A DNA stretch of 64,000 nt from Streptomyces sp. NRRL S-118. GTDB taxonomy: Bacteria > Actinomycetota > Actinomycetes > Streptomycetales > Streptomycetaceae. The position numbers and the translations under genes were made by a program. The stretch is taken from positions 444,261-508,260 of the forward strand of contig NZ_KL591003.1 in assembly GCF_000716335.1 (NCBI RefSeq), written 5' to 3'. Below, piece after piece: positions 39,390 to 48,039 of this stretch (its first letter is position 1; every line of letters starts with the position of its first letter). The notes beneath the pieces were generated by a model, which made no database searches, had not been told where the DNA came from, and worked only from the letters and a program-made list of their open reading frames with translations.

Positions 39390-40313
39390 CCGGCTCCCGG
39401 ACCTCCGCGAGCCGCCACCCGGGAACCTGGGCCTCCGCGAGCCGCGACCCAGGATCCCGGAGCCCAGGGCCACGCCCGCGCCGACGAGCGCGCTCCCGAC
39501 GCCCTGGGCGGGGCCGTACGAACCGGTCGCGACGAGTGGTGCCGTCATCGCCGCCGACACCGGGATCAGACCCGAGAAGAGGGTGGCGCGCTCGGCCCCG
39601 ATCCGCTGCAGGCCCAGGTACCAGCAGAGGAAGCCCACGACGGTGACGACTGCCGCCTGCCACAGCAGCGCGACCGCCTCCTGCGGGGCCGGCACCCGGA
39701 GCACCTCGGTGCCGTCGAGGACGAGACCGAGCGCGGCGGACTCCAGGGCCGCGACGCCGCAGACGGTGGCCGTCAGCAGCCTGGGCCCGAGCGGCTTCAG
39801 TACGGGTACGGCCAGCACGGCGAAGCCCACCTCCCCGACCAGGGCGGCGGCCGACCAGGCGATGCCGGCCGCGTCCGTACGGCCCCAGCCCTGCACGGTG
39901 AACGCCCCCACGGCGACCAGCAGCGCCCCGTACAGCACCGGGCGGGCGGGCCTGCGGCCGTCCAGCAGGGGGACGAGCACGGCGACGACGACGGGCGCAC
40001 AGCCGACGAACACGCCCGGGACGGCGGGCTCCGCGGTGCGCTCGGCCGCGAGCACGGCGAGGTTGAATCCGACCATGCCGACGGCGGCGAGGACGGCGAG
40101 GCGCCCCCACGAGCGGGCACCGAGGGCACGCAGCGGGGCCGTACCGCCGCGGCCGAGGAGCGGCAGGAGCAGAAGGCAGGCGAGGCCGTAGCGCAGTGCC
40201 TGGCCGCCCGCGTGGGGATAGGCGCCGAGCACGCTGTTGGCGGTGAAGGAGGCTCCGACGAGGACGCAGGCGAAGGCCGCGAGCAGCGCCCCGCGCGGGG
40301 ATGTCACGTTCAT
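39105..40313 (-). CDS. EamA/DMT-family transporter with unusual C-terminal extension
   Basis: Residues 1-295 form a standard ten-segment EamA permease (starting LLAAFACVLVGASFTANSVLGAYPHAGGQALRYGL and ending QGVGSALVGAGVALGSGIL). No stop follows there: the frame continues about 100 more residues, Arg/Gly/His/Gln-rich, antisense to the hydrolase gene, to a stop at 39105. Usual length is about 300 aa. Either a stop codon was lost or the extension is tolerated. It is divergent from a MocR regulator, its probable controller. Confidence 0.8.
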   Translation of the reverse strand: MNVTSPRGALLAAFACVLVGASFTANSVLGAYPHAGGQALRYGLACLLLLPLLGRGGTAPLRALGARSWGRLAVLAAVGMVGFNLAVLAAERTAEPAVPGVFVGCAPVVVAVLVPLLDGRRPARPVLYGALLVAVGAFTVQGWGRTDAAGIAWSAAALVGEVGFAVLAVPVLKPLGPRLLTATVCGVAALESAALGLVLDGTEVLRVPAPQEAVALLWQAAVVTVVGFLCWYLGLQRIGAERATLFSGLIPVSAAMTAPLVATGSYGPAQGVGSALVGAGVALGSGILGRGSRRPRFPGGGSRRSGSRSAAAVEEHARHQGGIVVHGHVSAPRQPHQPGAGHHPLGPDTLAAQQQPVAGAPRDGDRQAREVVREQDVPPGGEGLVESGRMTQRQRLGDDRLG

Positions 40314-40419
40314 GGCACCGACGCTAGGGAGGGCGGCGGTCCGGTTCGGGGTCCACTCTCCCGCCGTGTTCGTGGACCACTTCCGCGGCGCCCGCCCCGG
40401 GGTTTGTAGGGTCCGGGGC

Positions 40420-41997
40420 ATGGTGGAGGCGGGGGCCGCGCACACGGGTGCGGAGTGCGCGGGGACGGAACAGGCGGGGATGGAGAAGGCGGCGGGAGAG
40501 GCGGCGCGGGCCGCGGGCGCGGCGAGCCGGTGCGAGGAGCGATCGTCCGGTGCCGCCTGGGAGTTGCTGCTCCCGGCGGCTGCCGCGCCGCCCCGGCGCA
40601 GGGGCCGGACGTTGCAGGCGGCACTGCGCGAGGCGGTCCGTTCGGGGCGGCTCGCGGCGGGCACGCGGCTGCCGTCGAGCCGTGAGCTCGCGGCCGACCT
40701 CGGGGTGTCGCGGGGTCTGGTGACGGACGCCTACGAGCAGCTGACGGCCGAGGGGTACCTGCGCAGCAGTCGCGGTGCGGGCACGTGGGTCGGCGACGCG
40801 GTCCGGGCCTCCGGCGCGGGCGGGGACGGCCCGGCGCCGGCCGGTCGCAGCGGTCCCATGCCCGCCGCGGGCGGCACCCGGACGGGTCCCGGACCGGCGC
40901 CCCGTGCCCCGGTGGCGACGCGGGTGGACTTCACTCCGGGGACGCCGGACCTGTCGCTGTTCCCGCGCGCCGCCTGGGCGGCGGCGCACCGGACCGTGCT
41001 GTCCCGGCTGCCGCACGCGGCGCTCGGTTATCCCGATCCGCGCGGTCTCCCGGACCTGCGCGCGGCCCTGGCGGCGCTGCTCACCCGGCGGCGCGGGGTG
41101 GTGGCCGCACCGGAGCGGGTGGTCGTGTGCTCGGGGGTCGCCCAGGCCATGACACTGCTCGGCTTCGTCCTGCGCGGACGCGGGCTGCGGGATATCGGGG
41201 TCGAGGACCCGGGCAGCCCGGAGCACGCCACCCTCTTCGCGTCGGCCGGGCTGCGGACGGTGGGGCTGCCCCTGGACGGCGAGGGACTGGCTCCCGGGCC
41301 GCTCGCCGCGTCCGGGGTACGCGCCGTCGTGACCACGCCCGCCCACCAGTTCCCCTCCGGGATCGCCTGTTCACCCCGGCGCCGTACGGAACTGCTCGAC
41401 TGGGCGCGGACGGTGGACGGCTACCTGATCGAGGACGACTACGACGGCGACTTCCGCTACGACCGGGCTCCCGTCGGTGCCCTGCAGGGCCTCGACCCCG
41501 CACGCGTGGTCTACACGGGCTCGGTGAGCAAGTCCCTGGCGCCCGGGCTGCGGCTCGGCTGGATGGTCGTGCCGGAGCCGCTGGTGGAGGAGGTGGTGGA
41601 CCGCAAGCGCACCATGGACCTGGGCAACCCGTCGCTCGACCAGGCGGTGCTCGCCGAGGTCGTCGCGGGCGGCGGCTACGACCGGCAGCTGCGGCGGTGC
41701 CAGCGGGCCTACCGCGAGCGGAGGGACGCGCTGGTCACGGCGCTGGCTCAGTACCTTCCCGGTACGCGGGTCAGCGGCATCGCGGCCGGACTGCACGTCA
41801 TCGCGCGCGTGCCGGGGCATCACGGCCCGGAGGCGGCGTTCCTGGCCCGGGCAGCCGCGGCCGGAGTGCTGGTGCGGCCGCTGTCCGGCTACGGGACGGT
41901 GGCGCGGGACGACGGGGACGTACCCCTGGTCCTGGGTTACGCCCATCTGACGCCGTCCGACATCGCCCTGGGGGTACGGCGGATGGCGGACTCCTGA
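40420..41997 (+). CDS. MocR/PdxR-family regulator (GntR HTH fused to aminotransferase-like domain)
   Basis: A 525-aa protein with a GntR winged HTH at about 65-130 (LREAVRSGRLAAGTRLPSSRELAADLGVSRGLVTDAYEQLTAEGYL) joined by a Pro/Ala/Gly linker to a fold-type I PLP domain (VDFTPGTPDLSLFP, YPDPRGLPDLR, EDDYDGDFRYD). The PLP lysine lies in GSVSKSLAPGLRLGW. MocR proteins sense PLP or amino-acid adducts and commonly regulate a divergent neighbour, here the EamA transporter. An N-terminal Glu/Ala-rich stretch of about 50 residues may be shortened by a later start. Confidence 0.9.
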   Translation: MVEAGAAHTGAECAGTEQAGMEKAAGEAARAAGAASRCEERSSGAAWELLLPAAAAPPRRRGRTLQAALREAVRSGRLAAGTRLPSSRELAADLGVSRGLVTDAYEQLTAEGYLRSSRGAGTWVGDAVRASGAGGDGPAPAGRSGPMPAAGGTRTGPGPAPRAPVATRVDFTPGTPDLSLFPRAAWAAAHRTVLSRLPHAALGYPDPRGLPDLRAALAALLTRRRGVVAAPERVVVCSGVAQAMTLLGFVLRGRGLRDIGVEDPGSPEHATLFASAGLRTVGLPLDGEGLAPGPLAASGVRAVVTTPAHQFPSGIACSPRRRTELLDWARTVDGYLIEDDYDGDFRYDRAPVGALQGLDPARVVYTGSVSKSLAPGLRLGWMVVPEPLVEEVVDRKRTMDLGNPSLDQAVLAEVVAGGGYDRQLRRCQRAYRERRDALVTALAQYLPGTRVSGIAAGLHVIARVPGHHGPEAAFLARAAAAGVLVRPLSGYGTVARDDGDVPLVLGYAHLTPSDIALGVRRMADS

Positions 41998-42107
41998 CGA
42001 CGGCCGCGACGGGGCGCCGTGGGCTTGTTCACCCGGCGTTCGCGTGGGCGTCGTGACCGGGCACTAGGCATGCCCCGGCACGCCCGTTCCGGCCCTGGAG
42101 ACGACCG

Positions 42108-43670
42108 ATGCAGCTGTACCGTCCTGACCCCTCGCCCGCCCGCCGCACCGTCCTGCGCGGCTCCCTGGCCGCGTCGGCGGCCGTGTCGCTGGGGGCGCGC
42201 TCAGCGCCCGCGCAGGCCCGTTCCGGGCGGCCGCGCGCCGCCTGGGGCGTCCAGACGGGGGACGTCACGTCGTCGTCCGGTCTGGTGTGGGTGCGGTCCG
42301 ACCGGCCGGCCCGGATGGTCGTCGAGACCTCGGCCACCGAGTCCTTCCGCCACCCCCGCCGGTGGGAGGGCCCGCTGCTGGGACCGGACACCGACTGCAC
42401 GGGGACGACCGCGCTGCGCGGCCTGCCGCCCGGCACGCAGATCCACTACCGGGTCACCCTCGCCGACCCGGACGACCCGCGCCGCACCGGTGAGCCGGTG
42501 TACGGCACCTTCCGGACGGCGCCCGCGCGGCGCCGGGACGGGGTGCGGTTCCTGTGGTCGGGCGACATCGCCGGACAGGGCTGGGGCATCAACCCGGACA
42601 TCGGCGGCTTCCGCGCCTACGAGGAGATGCGCCGCCTCGACCCGGACTTCTTCCTGTGCAGCGGCGACACCGTCTACGCCGACGGGCCGCTCCTGCCGAG
42701 CGTGACCCTTCCGGACGGGCGGATCTGGCGCAACGTCATGACGGAGGAGAAGGCGAAGGTCGCCGAGACGCTCGACGAGTACCGCGGCGTCTTCCGCTAC
42801 AACCTGCTGGACCACAACGTCCGCGCCTTCAACGCGCAGGTGCCGGCGATCGTGCAGTGGGACGACCACGAGGTGCGCAACAACTGGTACCCCGGCCAGA
42901 TCCTGGACGATCCGCGCTACGGCGAGAAGGACGTGGACGTCCTGGCCGCCCGCGCCGGGCGGGCGTTCGGCGAGTACTTCCCCGTGTCGACGGTGTCCGC
43001 CGGCCGGATGCACCGGGTGGTGCGCCACGGGCCGCTGCTCGACGTGTTCGTCCTGGACATGCGCACGTACCGCAACGCCAACTCGCCGGGGCGGCAGCCG
43101 GACGACACGACCGGCATCCTCGGGGCGGAGCAACTGGCCTGGCTGAAGCGCGAACTGGCGCGGTCGCGGGCGGTGTGGAAGGTGCTCGCCGCCGACATGC
43201 CGCTCGGGCTGGTCGTGCCGGACGGGGCGGTGGACTTCGAGGCGGTGGCTCAGGGCGACCCGGGGGCGCCGCTCGGCCGGGAGCTGCAGATCGCCGAGCT
43301 GCTGCGGTTCATCAAGCACCGGCGGATCACGGGCACGCTGTGGCTGACGGCCGACGTGCACTACACGTCGGCACAGCACTACCTGCCGGAGCGGGCCGCG
43401 TTCAAGGACTTCGCGCCCTTCTGGGAGTTCGTGTCCGGCCCCCTGGCGGCGGGCGGGTTCCCGGCGAACGCGCTGGACGGCACGTTCGGGCCGGAGCGGG
43501 TGTTCGTGCGGGCCCCGCAGCGGGCGAACGTCTCGCCGATGGAGTCGCCCCAGTACTTCGGCGAGGTCGACATCGACGGGGACAGCGGGGAACTGACCGT
43601 GCGGCTGCGGGCGGAGGGCGGCACGGTGCTGTTCGGCAAGGTGCTCCGGCCGGGGCGCGTCGGCCAGTGA
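42108..43670 (+). CDS. PhoD-type alkaline phosphatase/phosphodiesterase, Tat-exported
   Basis: The 520-aa protein has a twin-arginine signal (ARRTVLRGSLAASAAVSLGA) at residues 10-35, a Fn-like N-terminal domain, then the PhoD metallophosphatase core: FLWSGDIAGQGW, CSGDTVYADGP, AIVQWDDHEVRNNW, VFVLDMRTYRN and TADVHYTSAQHY. PhoD enzymes bind Ca2+/Fe3+, act outside the membrane on phosphodiesters, and are often phosphate-regulated; I did not find a clear PHO box upstream. Confidence 0.92.
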   Translation: MQLYRPDPSPARRTVLRGSLAASAAVSLGARSAPAQARSGRPRAAWGVQTGDVTSSSGLVWVRSDRPARMVVETSATESFRHPRRWEGPLLGPDTDCTGTTALRGLPPGTQIHYRVTLADPDDPRRTGEPVYGTFRTAPARRRDGVRFLWSGDIAGQGWGINPDIGGFRAYEEMRRLDPDFFLCSGDTVYADGPLLPSVTLPDGRIWRNVMTEEKAKVAETLDEYRGVFRYNLLDHNVRAFNAQVPAIVQWDDHEVRNNWYPGQILDDPRYGEKDVDVLAARAGRAFGEYFPVSTVSAGRMHRVVRHGPLLDVFVLDMRTYRNANSPGRQPDDTTGILGAEQLAWLKRELARSRAVWKVLAADMPLGLVVPDGAVDFEAVAQGDPGAPLGRELQIAELLRFIKHRRITGTLWLTADVHYTSAQHYLPERAAFKDFAPFWEFVSGPLAAGGFPANALDGTFGPERVFVRAPQRANVSPMESPQYFGEVDIDGDSGELTVRLRAEGGTVLFGKVLRPGRVGQ

Positions 43671-43672
43671 AG

Positions 43673-43699
43673 CCGGTGCCCCGCCCCGTGGGGCACCGG
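43673..43699 (+). terminator. Terminator after the PhoD gene
   Basis: CCGGTGCCCC (43673-43682), loop GCCCCGT and GGGGCACCGG (43690-43699) form a 10-bp perfect stem directly behind the stop codon. Confidence 0.75.
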
Positions 43700-43802
43700 G
43701 CGGGGCACTCGCCCGGGGCCTTCCTGTGCGGGGCGGGGGTTGCCCGGGGCCGTAGCGGCCGGGCCGGGGCGATTGTCAGTGGTGGGTCCTACCGTCTCCC
43801 CC

Positions 43803-45224
43803 ATGACGCGATCCGTGCAGGCACTCGCCTATTCCCGTCCGTCCGCCCTGGAGTCGTCCGGGGCCGGACGGCTGCTCGGCCTGGAGACATCGGGCGGGCT
43901 CACGCCCGCCGGGGCCGAGGCCCATCCCCGTTTCTTCGCCGGCTTCCTGACGTCGCCGCAGATAGCGGCGCGCGGGCTGCTGGCGGTCGCGGATGTCGCG
44001 GCGGCCCGGTACTACCAGCGGCTGCGGCCGGCGTCGCTGGACCCGGTGGTGACGGGGAACGGCGACCGTCTGCGCTTCGAGTCGTTCTCGGGCTGCGGCG
44101 GCGTGTACGCACGGCTCGATGTGCTGAGCGAAGGCCTCGACGGCGCCGCGACGGGGCACGGGACGACCAACGTGGACGTCAACAACCCGCTGCGCGAGGC
44201 GCTTTCCCGGTTGACCGGCGACGATCCGCTGCATCTGCGCGTCGGCCCGGAGGAGATGGCGGTGACCACGCTGGGCGGCGCGGTGGTGGAGAAGAAGGTG
44301 CCGCTGCCCGACCGCTGGCTGCGCGGCTTCGCCGAGGCGCAGGTGGCGTGCGCCGGCTTCGACCTTCGCGCGGAGCTGTCCGCCGCCGAGGCCGTGCGGT
44401 TCCTGCGCGCGCTGCCGCGCACGCCGGGGGCCACGGCCCGCGGGCCGCTGTGGGTGGCGCCGGCCGGGAGGACCTTGCGGCCGACGACCCGGCCGGTCCC
44501 CGGCGCGGTGTGCCTGCCGGGCCCGGAGCGCCTGGTCGCGCTCCAGCGAGTGCTGCGGCACGCCACGGCACTGCGGGTGTACGGGCCGGTGCCGGACGGC
44601 GCCGCGACGGCGAGCGCCTGGGAGGTGGCACTGCCCGGGATGCGGCTGACCCTGACGCTCTCACCGGACGCCTCGCGCGGCTTCTCCGGGGAGGGCGGCG
44701 TGCTGGAGGCGCTGGCCACCCAGGAAGCCGCGGAGGACGCCGAGCTGGTGTCGGTCCTGCTCGCCTGGGAGCCGCGGATCGACCTCGCCGACCTGGCCGC
44801 GCAGGCCGGACTGCCGGTGGAGCGGGTGCGGGCGGCGCTGACCCGGCTCGGGACGGCGGGCCGGGTCGGTTACGACGTGGCGGACGCCGCGTACTTCCAC
44901 CGGGAGCTGCCGTACGACGCGGACCGCGCGGAGCGGCACAATCCGCGGCTGGTGGCGGCGCGTGCCCTGGTGTCCTCGGGTGCGGTGGAGCTGTTGCCGG
45001 ACGGGGAGCCGGCGCTGGTGACCTCGGGTGAACGCCGTTACCAGGTGCGGTGGTCGGAGGGCCGTGTGCTGGGCTGCACCTGCCGGTGGTGGGCGGACTA
45101 CCGGGGCCGCCGGGGCCCGTGCAAGCACGCGCTGGCGGTACGGATGGCGCGGCGCGGCGCCGGCTCGCCCGTGGGCGACCGCGGAACCGGCGGCGTCGCG
45201 GCGGTCGCCGGAGGTGCCCGGTGA
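43803..45224 (+). CDS. SWIM zinc-finger protein
   Basis: A 473-aa protein with a C-terminal SWIM motif CTCRWWADYRGRRGPCKH (CxC...CxH, about 425-445). The preceding part is unclassified: it opens MTRSVQALAYSRPSALESSGAGRLLG and ends with a winged-helix-like segment (DLAAQAGLPVERVRAALTRLGTAGRVGYD). The following gene overlaps by 4 bp and encodes a DUF6493 protein. SWIM proteins bind nucleic acids or proteins; the role of this pair is not established. Confidence 0.87.
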   Translation: MTRSVQALAYSRPSALESSGAGRLLGLETSGGLTPAGAEAHPRFFAGFLTSPQIAARGLLAVADVAAARYYQRLRPASLDPVVTGNGDRLRFESFSGCGGVYARLDVLSEGLDGAATGHGTTNVDVNNPLREALSRLTGDDPLHLRVGPEEMAVTTLGGAVVEKKVPLPDRWLRGFAEAQVACAGFDLRAELSAAEAVRFLRALPRTPGATARGPLWVAPAGRTLRPTTRPVPGAVCLPGPERLVALQRVLRHATALRVYGPVPDGAATASAWEVALPGMRLTLTLSPDASRGFSGEGGVLEALATQEAAEDAELVSVLLAWEPRIDLADLAAQAGLPVERVRAALTRLGTAGRVGYDVADAAYFHRELPYDADRAERHNPRLVAARALVSSGAVELLPDGEPALVTSGERRYQVRWSEGRVLGCTCRWWADYRGRRGPCKHALAVRMARRGAGSPVGDRGTGGVAAVAGGAR

Positions 45225-47998
45225 AGCGTGCGGAGGAGCTCACGCGGGAGCCGGCCGAGCCGGCGGCGCTGCTGACGGCCGTGCGCGAGGGGCGGCGCGA
45301 CGACGTGCCGGGACTGCTGGAGGCACTGGGCCCCGCCGGACGCAGGGCGGCCCTCGATGAGCTGAAGGCACTGCGCAAGGAACTGCGCGGCTGGGGCTGG
45401 GAGCGCTGGGAGGAGCGGCGGCGCGTCGCGCGGGCGCTGCTGGTGGCCGGGGCCGGCTGTCACACCGGGGCCGCGGCGGCGGCCGCCTGGATCGGCGCCC
45501 GCGATCTGCGGGACTGGGAGCGGCTGCCCTGCGGCATGCTCCTGGACCTGCTCGCCGACCGGGGGCCCGAGTGGCTGGGCGACGTGGCGCACCGGCTCGC
45601 CGGGCGGGCGGCGACGGCCGAGGAGGACTACGGGATGATCGCCGGGCTGGTCCGGGTGTCGGGCTGCCCGGTGCCGGTGACGGACGGCTTCGTGCACGGC
45701 TGGGCGGACGCGGTCGCGAGCGGGGGCATCCTTGCCACGCTGCGCAGCGACCCGCACACGCGGGTGCTGGTGCCCCGGCTGTTCCTGACGGCCGAGCCGC
45801 CCGCCACGCTCACCTGGCGCGACGAGGACTGGCAGGCGGCGCTGGTGACACTGGCCGCCGAGGGCGCGGTGGACCGGGCGGAGCTCGTCGACGCGTGCGT
45901 GGCGCGGCTGCTGCGCGGCGGCAGGCCGGGCGGGCATCGGTTCTTCCTCGCTCTGTTGCGGCGGCTGGAGCTCACGCCGGCCGAGGAACGGGCCCGTACG
46001 GCCGACTGGATGGGCATGGCGGCCGATGCCGCCTCGACCGTGGCCGGGCACGCTCAGGACGTGCTGGCACGCCTGGCCGGGTCGGGAGACCTGTCCGCGC
46101 GTGAGCTGGCCGAGGTGTCCGCGTCGGTGCTGTTCCGCACGGAGAAGAAGCTGGTGCGGGCGCAGTTGGTGCTGTTGGGGAAGGCGCTGCGGCGGGGCGG
46201 GCCCGATACGGCGGCGGAACTGCTGCCCGCGGTCGCCGAGGCGTTCGGGCACGAGGACTCCGAGATGCGGGAGCGCGCCCTGAAGCTGGTCGGCCGCCAC
46301 CTCGCCGCGGTCGGCGAGCGGACGCGTACCGAGCTGGCGGAGGTGGCGGCGGTGCTCGGTCCGGCGCACCGGGCGGCGGCGGCCGAGGTGTTCGGCGGCG
46401 CGTTGCCGCGGGAGACCTGGGAGGCCGGGCCGTACGAGGAGATCCTGCCTCCGGCGCCCCGGCCGCAGCGGGTGGACCCGGCGGCGGGCAGCCTGCCCGA
46501 GCTCGTCGAGGACCTGGCGGCCCTGCTGGTGTCGGACGACGACGTCATCGGCGTCGAGCGGGCGCTGGACGGACTCGTCCGGCACGCGCACCGGGACGGG
46601 AACGCGCTGCGCGAGGCCCTGCTGCCGCTCGTCGCCGGCCTGTGGTGGTACAAGCGCGACACGGACGTCATGCGGCATCTCGGGCCGCTGGACATCGTCG
46701 TCGGTGCCGTGGTGGGGAAGGTGACGACCGGGCACCTGGACGCGGCGCTGCGGGCGCGGCCGGTGCACACATGCGTGCACCGGGCCCTCGACCGGGTCCG
46801 GGAGGCACGGGCGCAGGAGGCCGCCCTGTCGGTGCTGGAGCGGCCGGTGCCGTTCCTGCTCGCCACACCGACGTGGCACACGGGCGCGGTGGACCCCGGT
46901 GAGCTCGTCGAGCGGCTGACCGCGTACCGGCGGCTCGGCGCCCGGCCGGGTGAGCTGGACTTCGCGCAGGCTCTGCTGCGCGTGCGCCGGTCGGGCCCCG
47001 CCGCGGCCGAGGCGGCCGGAGCCGCCGCGCGGCTGGGCACCCCGGAGGGACAGCGCCTCGCGCAGTGGCTCACCTCCCCGGAACCGGTGGCCCCCGCGCT
47101 GCGCGCGGTCATGGATGCCGAGGACGCGGACGGCGACGGTCACTTCCCCTGGGGGCGTGCGCTGCTCCGGCGGATCGTCCTGACGCCCCGGGCACACCGC
47201 GTCATCGAGCGGGACTTCCCGCCCGCGTTCCACTGGCTGGGCCGCGCCCCGGCGGGCACCGGCCGGAACTGCCACCACTGGGGCGGCTGGGCGGCGCACT
47301 GGACGGCCGTGCTGCCGGAGGACCGCGAGACGCTCGCGGCATGGCTGCTGCCGATCGCCACCTCCGCCGCGGACGACCTGCGCGGGGGCGCCCGTTCCCT
47401 GCCGCAGCTCGTCGAGGCGGGCGGCGAGGCGGGCCCCGCCGTGCACCTGACGCTCGCCACCGGGCTGGGCGCGCGACACGTGGAGGACCGCCTGGCGGCG
47501 GTCGACGCCCTGCTGGTCCTCGCCGCGCGCGGCGAGCTGGACGCGGCCCTGCTCGGCAAGGACCTCGCGGAGCTGGTGCGGCTGGGTACGGTGAAGCCCA
47601 ACCGGCTGGCGGACGCGGCCCGTACGGCCGCCGCGACGGGGGCGTACGCCACCACGTGGTCCGTCCTGGGCAGCGCCCTGCCGGGCCTGTTCCCGGGTGG
47701 TGAACCGGTGCGCGGGCTGGGGGAGATACTGGGGGTCGCCGCCGACTGCGTCGAGCGGTGCGGAGCGCCACCGCACGCCACCGGCACCACGGGCATCATC
47801 GGTACCACGGGCTCCGGCGCACCGGTTGCGGGCACCGCGGCCGCGCGGGACGGGATGGACGCGGTGGACGCGCTCGCGGCTCGTCGCGGCTCCTCGCAGC
47901 TCGTCTCCCAGGCGAAGCGGCTCGTGAAGGCCCTGGCGAACACGTCGGTGCACGAGACCGGTCATGCGACGCCGGAACTAGTTGAAAATACTCATTAA
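45221..47998 (+). CDS. DUF6493-type large repeat protein
   Basis: The 925-aa protein starts at a GTG inside the SWIM gene's stop (GTGA). It is built of helical hairpins (HEAT/armadillo-like texture: LEALGPAGRRAALDELKALRKEL, VAEAFGHEDSEMRERALKLVGRHLAAVGERTRTELAEVAAVLG, DRLAAVDALLVLAARGELDAALLGKDL). I believe this matches the DUF6493 family, which in actinomycetes is found next to SWIM proteins. No catalytic motif is visible. The partner arrangement suggests a two-protein complex. Confidence 0.65.
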   Translation: MKRAEELTREPAEPAALLTAVREGRRDDVPGLLEALGPAGRRAALDELKALRKELRGWGWERWEERRRVARALLVAGAGCHTGAAAAAAWIGARDLRDWERLPCGMLLDLLADRGPEWLGDVAHRLAGRAATAEEDYGMIAGLVRVSGCPVPVTDGFVHGWADAVASGGILATLRSDPHTRVLVPRLFLTAEPPATLTWRDEDWQAALVTLAAEGAVDRAELVDACVARLLRGGRPGGHRFFLALLRRLELTPAEERARTADWMGMAADAASTVAGHAQDVLARLAGSGDLSARELAEVSASVLFRTEKKLVRAQLVLLGKALRRGGPDTAAELLPAVAEAFGHEDSEMRERALKLVGRHLAAVGERTRTELAEVAAVLGPAHRAAAAEVFGGALPRETWEAGPYEEILPPAPRPQRVDPAAGSLPELVEDLAALLVSDDDVIGVERALDGLVRHAHRDGNALREALLPLVAGLWWYKRDTDVMRHLGPLDIVVGAVVGKVTTGHLDAALRARPVHTCVHRALDRVREARAQEAALSVLERPVPFLLATPTWHTGAVDPGELVERLTAYRRLGARPGELDFAQALLRVRRSGPAAAEAAGAAARLGTPEGQRLAQWLTSPEPVAPALRAVMDAEDADGDGHFPWGRALLRRIVLTPRAHRVIERDFPPAFHWLGRAPAGTGRNCHHWGGWAAHWTAVLPEDRETLAAWLLPIATSAADDLRGGARSLPQLVEAGGEAGPAVHLTLATGLGARHVEDRLAAVDALLVLAARGELDAALLGKDLAELVRLGTVKPNRLADAARTAAATGAYATTWSVLGSALPGLFPGGEPVRGLGEILGVAADCVERCGAPPHATGTTGIIGTTGSGAPVAGTAAARDGMDAVDALAARRGSSQLVSQAKRLVKALANTSVHETGHATPELVENTH

Positions 47999-48039
47999 AG
48001 GGCCAGATGCATCCTTAACCCATCAGTCACAAAGGGTTC

